DNA of 64,000 nt from Chloroflexota bacterium. Its GTDB lineage: Bacteria; Chloroflexota; Anaerolineae; Anaerolineales; Villigracilaceae. Below, piece after piece: positions 28,280-35,025 of the stretch. Within the stretch, counting starts at the first letter, position 1, and each line of letters opens with the position of its first letter. The position numbers and the translations under genes are program-made. Location: NCBI GenBank assembly GCA_016191845.1, contig JACPVF010000007.1, positions 496,001 through 560,000 on the forward strand. Direction: 5' to 3'. The notes beneath the pieces are model-generated. The model did not search any database. It was not told where the DNA came from and saw only the letters and a program-made list of their open reading frames with translations.

Positions 28280-29116
28280 TTAGACGAAGAAGCCCACCCC
28301 CAACGCGCCAGGTCCTGAGTGGACCACGATGGCGGGCGGCAATTCGTAAATGGGGATTTCCTGAACGGGAATGCGGGTCTTCAACTCGACAGCCAGCGCC
28401 CGCGCCTCCTCCTCCGCGTGGACCTGGAGCAGGCACAGGTGGGCATCTTCGCCGCCCTTGCACTGCTCGACGGCCACCTCGATCAGGCGGGCCATGGCGC
28501 GCTTCTTGGTGCGTTGCTGTTCGAAGGGTTCGACCTGCCCGTTCTTGACCTGCAGGATGGGTTTGATCTCAAGCAATTCGGCCAGCAATTTCTTCGCACC
28601 GCCGATGCGTCCACCCTTGGCCAGGTATTCGAGTGTATCCACCAAAAAGTACAGTCGTCCACGGGGAATCAGGTCGTTCAGTTTCGCCACAATCTCGTCA
28701 GCGGACTTGCCCGCCTTGGCCATATCGTCAGCCACCAGCACCAGCGAGCCAAGGTTGCAGGAGATGGTCTGTGTGTCCACAATGTGGACGTCGACATCGG
28801 GGAAGTCCTGGGCGGCGGTCTGTGCCGAGCGGACGGTGCCGCTGGCCTTGGCCGTCGGGGCGACCACCACGATCGACTCACCCTTCTCCCCAGCCTGGCG
28901 GAAGATGGGGTGATACAGCGTCGGTTCGGGGGCCGAGGTCTTGGGCAGGGTGGCCGAAGCCTTGAGTTTTTTCAGGAAGGCGGCGGTGTCGAGTTCGGTA
29001 TCGTCGTGGTAGGTGTCGTCTCCAAAGACCACGATCTGGGGGATGAGTGGGATTCCGCGCTCGGCGAGCATCTGGCGCGGCAGGCCGCAGGTGGTGTCCG
29101 CAATGATTCTAACCAT
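28280..29116 (-). CDS. DegV family fatty-acid-binding protein
   Basis: A 278-residue DegV-type protein. Typical features are the opening VRIIADTTCGLP, SATLPKTSAPEP (SxPS/T region), VVAPTAKASGTVRSAQTAAQ and the late VVHSGPGALGVGFFV. In Gram-positives DegV (FakB) proteins present fatty acids to a kinase; a FakA is not in the window. The ATG at 29116 is preceded by GGAGG at 5-nt spacing, so I prefer it to a TTG 12 nt upstream. Confidence 0.88.
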   Translation of the reverse strand: MVRIIADTTCGLPRQMLAERGIPLIPQIVVFGDDTYHDDTELDTAAFLKKLKASATLPKTSAPEPTLYHPIFRQAGEKGESIVVVAPTAKASGTVRSAQTAAQDFPDVDVHIVDTQTISCNLGSLVLVADDMAKAGKSADEIVAKLNDLIPRGRLYFLVDTLEYLAKGGRIGGAKKLLAELLEIKPILQVKNGQVEPFEQQRTKKRAMARLIEVAVEQCKGGEDAHLCLLQVHAEEEARALAVELKTRIPVQEIPIYELPPAIVVHSGPGALGVGFFV

Positions 29117-29206
29117 GATGACCTCCAAAAAATGATTAACTTCATTTTATGCCGCGAAGGTCATATCGGCTATGTGTGATTCATCCTTATTTCAGACGGG
29201 AAAAAC

Positions 29207-29237
29207 AACCAGCGCGAGACAATGTCTCGCGCTGGTT
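29207..29237 (-). terminator. Terminator of the msrPQ operon
   Basis: AACCAGCGCGAGAC pairs perfectly with GTCTCGCGCTGGTT over a 3-nt loop, directly after the msrQ stop on the minus strand and followed there by a short T-run. Confidence 0.8.
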
Positions 29238-29238
29238 T

Positions 29239-29922
29239 CTATTCGGAAGCAGGCTTGGGTTGGGACTTCGGCCGGAGCAACGGGAGCAGGAATCGGTCCC
29301 GCAGTGAGGCCAGGGCACGGCGAACAGGCGGCAGGCGGAAGATCAGCAGGAACAGGAGCACCAGTCCATAGACCAACGGGCGGACAATGTCGCCCTGCAG
29401 AGCAAGAAAGGTGCCCTTCTTGCTCCAGCCATAATGCAGGATCACCAATGGGGCAATAAAGTAGATGACTTGGTGCAGGCGTTTCCAGTTCTTCTTCAGA
29501 CGGACTTTCCACACATCGAAGGAGGTGATGGCCAACGGGACAAGCAACAGGAAGGCCGTCATGCCAACGATGATGTAGGGCTTTTGGAACACGGTCTGGA
29601 TGATGAGACTCCAGGCCAGGCCGAAATCCAGGTCGAGGAAGATAAGAACGTGGATGGTGGCGTACAGGAAGGCGTACAACCCCAGGGCACGGCGGCGTTT
29701 GAGCGGTTCCTTCCAGCCGAAGAGGGTGTTCATCGGCGTGCAAGCCAGTGAGAGCAGCAACAAGGTGACGGCGGCGCGACCCGTGCGCTGTTCCATGGCC
29801 TGGATGGGATTGGCCGTCAGGTTATCCGTCAGGAAATCGAAGATGAGGCGCGCAAGGGGAAACCATGCGCCGACGTGCATGATGATCTGGAGCGGGGTAT
29901 AGCGTTGAAAAAAGTTTTTCAT
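29239..29922 (-). CDS. msrQ: MsrQ-like haem-binding membrane subunit
   Basis: A 227-residue protein with about six helices, of the MsrQ/YedZ family that feeds quinol electrons to MsrP. Family features are NPIQAMEQRTGRAAVTLLLL, LACTPMNTLFGWKEPLKRRR and LGLYAFLYATIHVLIFLDLD; a haem His lies in LKKNWKRLHQVIYFIAPLVI. The start MKNFFQ at 29922 is preferred; a start 18 nt upstream is possible. It lies 74 bp after msrP in the same operon. Confidence 0.9.
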   Translation of the reverse strand: MKNFFQRYTPLQIIMHVGAWFPLARLIFDFLTDNLTANPIQAMEQRTGRAAVTLLLLSLACTPMNTLFGWKEPLKRRRALGLYAFLYATIHVLIFLDLDFGLAWSLIIQTVFQKPYIIVGMTAFLLLVPLAITSFDVWKVRLKKNWKRLHQVIYFIAPLVILHYGWSKKGTFLALQGDIVRPLVYGLVLLFLLIFRLPPVRRALASLRDRFLLPLLRPKSQPKPASE

Positions 29923-29996
29923 GCTGGCTGGTTGGGGCACGACGTATCATGCAGAGACCGAATTGGATCCTCACTGCCTGCCGCGCCCATGCTCAA

Positions 29997-30950
29997 CTAA
30001 TACTCTACCATCAAATCCATGCCATCGTACAGGTGTGCGACCTGTTCGCCGTAGCCGTTGAAAGGCAGGGTGGCGCGGCGGGAGAACTCGCCGATGCGGC
30101 GTTCGGTGGTCTGCGACCAGCGAGGATGAGAACGGGCGGGGTTGACGTTGGAATAGAAGCCGTATTCATCGGGGGCCAGGTCATTCCAGAAGGTGGCCGG
30201 TTGCTCGGCAACCAATTCGATCTTGACGATGGACTTGATCGACTTGAAACCGTACTTCCACGGCACCACCAGTCGGATGGGCGCGCCGTTCGGGTTGGGC
30301 ATCGGCTCACCGTACAGACCCGTGGCGAGGAGGGTCAGGTCGTTCATGGCTTCATCGAGGCGCAGACCTTCCTGATAGGGCCAGGGGTAGAACCCCGATT
30401 TCTGCCCGGGCATCTCGTCGGGGCGATAAACCGTCTCGAAACGGACGAACTTCGCGTCAGAGGTCGGTTCGACCTCCTTGAGCAGGCTGGCCAGGGTAAA
30501 GCCCGTCCACGGGATGACCATGCTCCAGGCTTCCACGCAGCGCAGGCGATAGATGCGTTCCCCCTGCGTGAATTTCTTGAGCAGGTCTTCGATGCCGTAG
30601 GTCTTGGGGTTATTGACCAGACCGCCCACCTCCACGGTCCATGGGCTGGAGGCGAACTTCTGCGACATGGGCGCGACGCCCTGCTTGTCGGTGGTGAACT
30701 CGTAGTAATTGTTGTAGTTGGTAATATCCTCGAAGGTGTTGACAGGATCACCCAATTCATCGGTCTGACCGTTTGCCTGGGGCGCAGATGCCGACGGGGT
30801 GGCGGTCACCTGTGGGGCGCAGGCCGCCAATAGGGCCGAGCCAGCTGCAAGTCCCGCAGCCTTGATAAAGTCACGCCGCGAGAGATACAGTGATTTGGGG
30901 GTGATCTCAGAAGGGAGAACGGGAACGGATTTATATTTGTTGTCCATCAT
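29997..30950 (-). CDS. msrP: MsrP-like molybdopterin methionine sulfoxide reductase
   Basis: A 317-residue periplasmic enzyme that reduces methionine sulfoxide in envelope proteins. The twin-arginine signal is SRRDFIKAAGLAAGSALLA with a lipobox-like AACAP. The Moco ligand cysteine is in YRLRCVEAWSMVIPWTGF; VPWKYGFKSIKSIVKIELV is also conserved. It starts 6 bp after the stop of the selenocysteine thioredoxin gene and precedes msrQ, so all three are probably one transcript. Confidence 0.93.
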   Translation of the reverse strand: MMDNKYKSVPVLPSEITPKSLYLSRRDFIKAAGLAAGSALLAACAPQVTATPSASAPQANGQTDELGDPVNTFEDITNYNNYYEFTTDKQGVAPMSQKFASSPWTVEVGGLVNNPKTYGIEDLLKKFTQGERIYRLRCVEAWSMVIPWTGFTLASLLKEVEPTSDAKFVRFETVYRPDEMPGQKSGFYPWPYQEGLRLDEAMNDLTLLATGLYGEPMPNPNGAPIRLVVPWKYGFKSIKSIVKIELVAEQPATFWNDLAPDEYGFYSNVNPARSHPRWSQTTERRIGEFSRRATLPFNGYGEQVAHLYDGMDLMVEY

Positions 30951-30956
30951 CAACCT

Positions 30957-31469
30957 CTATTCGTTTTCTGCCAGAAGGGTCTGAATGGCCGCTTCGGTCT
31001 CTGCATAGGAGCCTTCGCCGATGTGAACATAGCGAATGCGGCCTTGTTTATCGATCAGATATAGGGTGGGCCAGTAGCGGTTGTGATAGGCCCGCCAGGT
31101 GTCACCATGGTTATCCTGTGCCACGGCGTATTCGATGCCTTCACGCGCGACGGCCGCTTTCAAATTATCCAAGTCGGCTTCGTAACCAAACTCGGGATAG
31201 TGATTACCGATCACAACCAGACCCTGGTCCTTGTACTTACTATGCCATTCCCTCAACGAGGGAATCACATGCTGACAATTAATTCAGCCAAAGGTCCACA
31301 TATCGAGCAGCACCACCTTGCCACGCAGGTCGGCCAGCCGTAACGGCGCATCGACATTCAGCCAGGTATCACTGATCAACTCGGGAGCAGGCCCAAGGTC
31401 TGAGAGTGAAGAGCGGGGGGAGCATCCCGTCAGCACAATCAGGAGGAAGCCAAGCAGAAATCGTCTCAT
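30957..31469 (-). CDS. Selenocysteine-containing TlpA/thioredoxin-like lipoprotein
   Basis: Read through an in-frame TGA at 31284-31286, this gene gives a 170-residue TlpA/redoxin-like lipoprotein. A signal peptide ends in the lipobox LTGC (Cys16). The active site reads [13 protein letters not shown] (Sec62, Cys65), exactly the position of the first Cys in the family's usual CINC motif. The cis-Pro loop is YWPTLYLID and the fold continues to the normal end. Without read-through the product would be 61 residues and useless. A SECIS-like hairpin lies 18 nt after the TGA. A point mutation to a pseudogene is the main alternative. First gene of the operon with msrP and msrQ, probably reducing oxidised envelope thiols. 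Confidence 0.85.
31242..31270 (-). promoter_or_regulatory. Candidate bacterial SECIS hairpin
   Basis: In the mRNA sense, ATTCCCTC pairs with GAGGGAAT over a GTT loop. Below a G-G mismatch the stem continues as ATGT with GCAT. The stem starts 18 nt and the apical loop 26 nt after the TGA, and the first loop base is G. These properties agree with the published description of bacterial SECIS elements (loop about 16-37 nt after UGA, G early in the loop). Confidence 0.8.
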
Positions 31470-31492
31470 CAGTTCGTTTCCTTGATGAAACG

Positions 31493-31529
31493 ATTGTAAA
31501 AAATCTTCCTTACGAAAGAATTACGAAAG
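31493..31529 (-). promoter_or_regulatory. Promoter with OmpR-type direct repeats, selenoprotein operon
   Basis: On the minus strand, two copies of CTTTCGTAA (31529-31521 and 31518-31510) recur with an 11-bp period. They are followed after 10 bp by a -10 box TACAAT (31498-31493). No -35 hexamer is present; the repeats occupy that position, as in PhoB/OmpR-activated promoters. The layout matches the site at 33527-33573. Confidence 0.65.
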
Positions 31530-31542
31530 ACTGAGAAGTTGA

Positions 31543-32766
31543 TTAAGGAAGAGTAAAGGAGAACGTGGCGCCCTGTCCTGGTTCGCTGACGACCTGCATG
31601 CTCCCGCCGTGCGCTTCGACAATGCCGCGCGCAATGGCCAGCCCCAAGCCCGCCCCACCCGACCGTCGGCTGCGGGATTTTTCACCGCGATAGAACCTTT
31701 CGAAGAGATGCGGAAGATCTTCAGGGCGGATACCCTCGCCCGTGTCGCTCACGCGGATTTCGACACCCGTGCCTACCCGTCTCGCCGTGACCATCACCTG
31801 TCCGCCAGCCGGTGTGTGCCGCAGCGCATTGCTGACCAGATTATTGAGCACGCGTCCGATACGCTGCGTATCCATGAGCACGGGATCGATATTCGGGTCG
31901 GCATCTCCTGCCAGTTGCACAGATCGTTGCACCGCCAATGCCGAGAACGATTCAAGTGTGTCAGAGATCAAATCAGTCAGAGACGATTCAGCACAGTCGA
32001 GCGGCAAGCCGCCTGCATCGAGTTGAGCCATCTGGAACAGGTCATCAATCAGCACAGAGAGGGCGCGTACATCACGCTGGGCGGTCTGCAGATAACGGCT
32101 GACGGTCTGCGGCTCGTCCACCACGCCGTCGGCCAGGGCCTCCAGAATGGCGCGGATCGAGGCCAGCGGCGTTTGCAGGTCGTGCCCCACCCAGGCGATC
32201 AGATCGGCGCGTAGATGTTCGAGTTCACGCTGTTTGCGGTCGGCTGCCTCGAGACGGGCTGCCATCTGGTTGAAGGCTTCGGCCAGGGCCGCCACCTCGT
32301 CGCGCCCGTTGACGGGGACACGTGTGTCGAGCTGCCCGTCTGCCAATCGTTCGGCAGCTTCCTTCAACAAGTGTACGCGCTCTGTGATGGTGGTCGAGAG
32401 GAAATATCCAAGCGCCATCGCCATGCCGCCCGCAAAGATCAGTAGCACAATGGCCAACAACAGGTCATGTTGACTGGCAAACATCATCTGCGCCGAGAAC
32501 CAAACATTGAAAAAGGTCAGCAGGCTGGATAAGGCATATCCACCCAACAAAGTCCAGCGCATGGAGGAGGAACGCGTCAACCAGCCAAGGCGGTAGGCGC
32601 CATAGCCCGCCATCGCCGAGGCCAGTGCAGTGACGCCCAAAAAGAGCGCCATCAGACCCAATTCGACCAACGGCGGGGCCATCATCATCTTGAAGATGAC
32701 CAACGACACGGCCACGATCGATAAAATTCCAAGAGCAAAGCGGATGGAGAGGGAAGATGCCTTCAT
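31543..32766 (-). CDS. Sensor histidine kinase (HAMP-type)
   Basis: A 407-residue kinase with about four N-terminal helices (residues 8-140) and almost no extracytoplasmic loop. Then come a HAMP domain (LADGQLDTRVPVNGRDEVAA), the phosphoacceptor box GHDLQTPLASIRA, the N-box NLVSNALRHTP and G boxes DTGEGIRPEDL and GGAGLGLAIA. The short external part suggests a membrane-borne or redox signal. It overlaps the response-regulator stop by 4 nt. Its operon ends close upstream of the selenoprotein promoter. Confidence 0.92.
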   Translation of the reverse strand: MKASSLSIRFALGILSIVAVSLVIFKMMMAPPLVELGLMALFLGVTALASAMAGYGAYRLGWLTRSSSMRWTLLGGYALSSLLTFFNVWFSAQMMFASQHDLLLAIVLLIFAGGMAMALGYFLSTTITERVHLLKEAAERLADGQLDTRVPVNGRDEVAALAEAFNQMAARLEAADRKQRELEHLRADLIAWVGHDLQTPLASIRAILEALADGVVDEPQTVSRYLQTAQRDVRALSVLIDDLFQMAQLDAGGLPLDCAESSLTDLISDTLESFSALAVQRSVQLAGDADPNIDPVLMDTQRIGRVLNNLVSNALRHTPAGGQVMVTARRVGTGVEIRVSDTGEGIRPEDLPHLFERFYRGEKSRSRRSGGAGLGLAIARGIVEAHGGSMQVVSEPGQGATFSFTLP

Positions 32767-33455
32767 GGTTCGAATTTGTACCCCACGCCCCACACGGTCA
32801 GCAAGCGCACAGGTTTGGAAGGATCGCGTTCGATCTTTTCGCGCAAACGGCGGACATGTACCGTGACCGTGCCCGCATCGATGTATTCCGCGCCGCCCCA
32901 CACACGTTCGAGCAACTGCTCGCGCGTGAAGACCTGGCGCGGATGACGGGCCAGCAGATAAAGCACGTCGAATTCCTTGGCGGTCAACTCAACGAGCGAT
33001 GCCGCCACCGTGACCGTGCGGCTGCGCGGATCGATGAGCAATCCCTCGAACTCCAACGCGCGCTCCGCCTCGACCTCAGCCTGTTCCCGTTTCGTGCGGC
33101 GCAGCACCGCCCGCACGCGGCTGACCAATTCCTGCGGGCTGAACGGCTTGATGACGTAATCGTCCGCGCCCATTTCGAGGCCCGCAATGCGATCGATCTC
33201 CTCGCGGCGCGCCGTCAGCATGATGACCGGCACATCGGAGCGCTCGCGCAGCCAGCGGGTCAGCGAGAGGCCATCGATCTCGGGCAGCATCAGATCCATC
33301 ACCACCAGGTCGGGGATCCCGCGCTCGAGCAGGTTCATGGCTTGCTTTCCGTCTGCGGCGGTCTGGATGCTGTAGCCCGCCCTCTGTAGGTATAGACCAA
33401 CCACCTCAGCGATGCTCGGTTCATCTTCCACAATCAGGATGTATTTCTCATTCAC
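32763..33455 (-). CDS. OmpR-family response regulator
   Basis: A 230-residue regulator. The receiver has EDEPSIAEVV, the phospho-Asp in VVMDLMLPEIDG and the K-containing YVIKPFSPQEL. A C-terminal winged helix follows (LTAKEFDVLYLLARHPRQVF, then YIDAGTVTVHVRRLREKIE). It is coupled to the kinase by ATGA. Repeats of the OmpR/PhoB type upstream of both neighbouring thioredoxin genes are its likely targets. Confidence 0.94.
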   Translation of the reverse strand: MNEKYILIVEDEPSIAEVVGLYLQRAGYSIQTAADGKQAMNLLERGIPDLVVMDLMLPEIDGLSLTRWLRERSDVPVIMLTARREEIDRIAGLEMGADDYVIKPFSPQELVSRVRAVLRRTKREQAEVEAERALEFEGLLIDPRSRTVTVAASLVELTAKEFDVLYLLARHPRQVFTREQLLERVWGGAEYIDAGTVTVHVRRLREKIERDPSKPVRLLTVWGVGYKFEP

Positions 33456-33526
33456 ATTTCAATGATACCTGAATGTCCCAATGAAGTTATTAAGGATTTC
33501 TTACGATCCTGCCGAATGCTTCAGGG

Positions 33527-33573
33527 TTCTGTAAGTATTCGGTAGGATTTCCTTAAGATGGACTTGCTATCAT
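33527..33573 (+). promoter_or_regulatory. Triple 11-bp-period repeats and -10 box, thioredoxin lipoprotein gene
   Basis: TTCTGTAAG (33527), TTCGGTAGG (33538) and TTCCTTAAG (33549) repeat with an exact 11-bp period. Ten bp later a -10 box TATCAT is at 33568-33573. No -35 is seen. A further half-match, TTTCTTACG, is at 33497. The divergent gene is the response regulator itself, so the region may also mediate autoregulation. Confidence 0.65.
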
Positions 33574-33605
33574 GTCGCCCATCAACTCACAAAGGAGACA
33601 ACCCA

Positions 33606-34304
33606 ATGAAATCCCGAAATATCCTGTTTTCCCTGCTGCTGGGCCTGAGCCTGGTGTTGGTCGCTTGCGGCACACCGTCCACGCCCGAGGCGATGATGGA
33701 CAAGCCGACCGCGGAAGTCATGATGGATAAACCGACTGAAGATCCCATGATGATGCACGAGACGGCCACCCCCAGTGCGGTGATGATGTACGACAACACC
33801 CCCACCCCTGAAGCCATGATGGACTCATCCTCTGGCGATGCCATGATGGAGTCCCCCGCCTGGTTCAGCGCGACCCTGACCAATGTCAACACAGGACAGA
33901 TGTTCTCGATCAATGATTTCAAGGGCAAGGTGGTGTTGGTCGAAACGATGGCAGTCTGGTGCTCAAACTGCCTCAAACAGCAGGGACAAGTCAAAGCCTT
34001 GCATGAGATGCTCGGCATGCGCGATGACTTCGTCAGCGTGGGCCTGGATATCGACCTGAACGAAAATGCCGACCAACTCAAGGGGTACGTATCAGACAAT
34101 GGGTTCGACTGGTATTACGCCGTGGCTCCGGCCGACGTGGCGCACGACATCGCCGCCCAATATGGCGACCAGTTTCTCAACCCGCCTTCCACTCCCATCG
34201 TGATCATCGACCGTCACGGCACGGCCCATCCGCTGCCCTTTGGCATCAAGAGCGCCGATGACCTGATGAAAGCCATCCAGCCTTACCTGGATGAAGGCAT
34301 GTAA
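33606..34304 (+). CDS. Thioredoxin-like lipoprotein with Met-Met repeats
   Basis: A 232-residue protein. A signal peptide ends in lipobox LVACG (Cys21). Residues 28-80 contain repeated Met-pair motifs (EAMMDKPT, EVMMDKPT, DPMMMHET, EAMMDSSS, DAMMESPA), a possible soft-metal (copper) binding segment. A TlpA-like redoxin domain follows with active site AVWCSNCLKQ and cis-Pro region NPPSTPIVIID. Anchored outside the membrane, it is probably reduced by the CcdA-like protein coded next. Confidence 0.85.
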   Translation: MKSRNILFSLLLGLSLVLVACGTPSTPEAMMDKPTAEVMMDKPTEDPMMMHETATPSAVMMYDNTPTPEAMMDSSSGDAMMESPAWFSATLTNVNTGQMFSINDFKGKVVLVETMAVWCSNCLKQQGQVKALHEMLGMRDDFVSVGLDIDLNENADQLKGYVSDNGFDWYYAVAPADVAHDIAAQYGDQFLNPPSTPIVIIDRHGTAHPLPFGIKSADDLMKAIQPYLDEGM

Positions 34305-34313
34305 ATAAGCCCA

Positions 34314-34347
34314 AAGGTCCTAAAGGTTGCACAACCTTTAGGACCTT
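34314..34347 (+). terminator. Palindromic terminator/attenuator
   Basis: AAGGTCCTAAAGGTT pairs perfectly with AACCTTTAGGACCTT over a 4-nt loop. It lies between the thioredoxin lipoprotein and ccdA genes, and resembles the palindrome at 56284-56316 (CCCTAAAGG...CCTTTAGGG). The T-run is poor, so it may be a repeat that only partly terminates. Confidence 0.55.
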
Positions 34348-34356
34348 GATCAGAAT

Positions 34357-35025
34357 ATGGAGACCATCCTCACTTCCCTCTCGATTGGATTGCTAGCCAC
34401 CACCAGCCCGTGCGTACTTCCCTTATACCCCGGGATCCTAGCCTATCTCAACGGCGGACAAAACAACCTGCGCGAAAAGCCAGGCCGCTATCTACTGGGC
34501 TTCTTCGTGCTGGCAGGCGTATTGACCATGATGCTGGCGTTGGGCGGGATTATTGCCTTGCTATCGATCTCGGTGGGACGGGCGCTCTCGGTTGTCATCC
34601 CGCTCGCTGACTTTCTCATTATCCTGCTGGGCGTGTTGTTGCTGTGCGATATCAACCCGTTCAAGCAATTGCCACAGGTGCAAGTGCCCATGCTCTCGCA
34701 TCCCTTCGTCAACGCATTTCTCTACGGCTTACTATATGGGCCTATTGTCCTGCCATGTTCGGGGCCGCTGGTGGTCAGCATCTTTGCACTCTCGCTGACA
34801 ACAGCAGAAGCCTTGAGCAAACTCACCATCTTCTTCTGGTTCGGGTTGGGATTCGGCCTGCCGCTGTTGGCTTTGTCCTTCCTTTCGGGAGCCGCACAGC
34901 GTTGGATCACCCGCCAATTCGCCATGTACACGCGGACGATCAATATCTTCAGCGGTCTGCTTTTGGTCGGGATCGGGGCGTACGATTTGTACGTGAATTG
35001 GGCTTTGATTGCAGCTTTTCTTTAG
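34357..35025 (+). CDS. CcdA/DsbD-like thiol electron transporter
   Basis: A 222-residue protein with six helices. The first helix has the reactive-cysteine context TSPCVLPLYPGILAY and the fourth has GPIVLPCSGPLVVSI, the paired cysteines of CcdA/DsbD that move electrons from cytoplasmic thioredoxin to envelope thioredoxins. Located after the thioredoxin lipoprotein, its probable client. Its last 77 bp overlap the end of the convergent GGDEF gene. Confidence 0.88.
   Translation: METILTSLSIGLLATTSPCVLPLYPGILAYLNGGQNNLREKPGRYLLGFFVLAGVLTMMLALGGIIALLSISVGRALSVVIPLADFLIILLGVLLLCDINPFKQLPQVQVPMLSHPFVNAFLYGLLYGPIVLPCSGPLVVSIFALSLTTAEALSKLTIFFWFGLGFGLPLLALSFLSGAAQRWITRQFAMYTRTINIFSGLLLVGIGAYDLYVNWALIAAFL

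Noticed and set aside
30957-31469. Reading the thioredoxin-like gene as a pseudogene split by a nonsense codon
   Set aside because: The stop is specifically TGA, at the exact active-site Cys position, with a SECIS-like hairpin at the right distance and no other damage in the gene. Random mutation would rarely do this.
34314-34347. Counting the AAGGTCCTAAAGG palindromes (34314, 56284) in the GTAGG family
   Set aside because: They are similar in size but lack the GTAGG/CCTAC ends and share a different core (CCTAAAGG), so I keep them separate.
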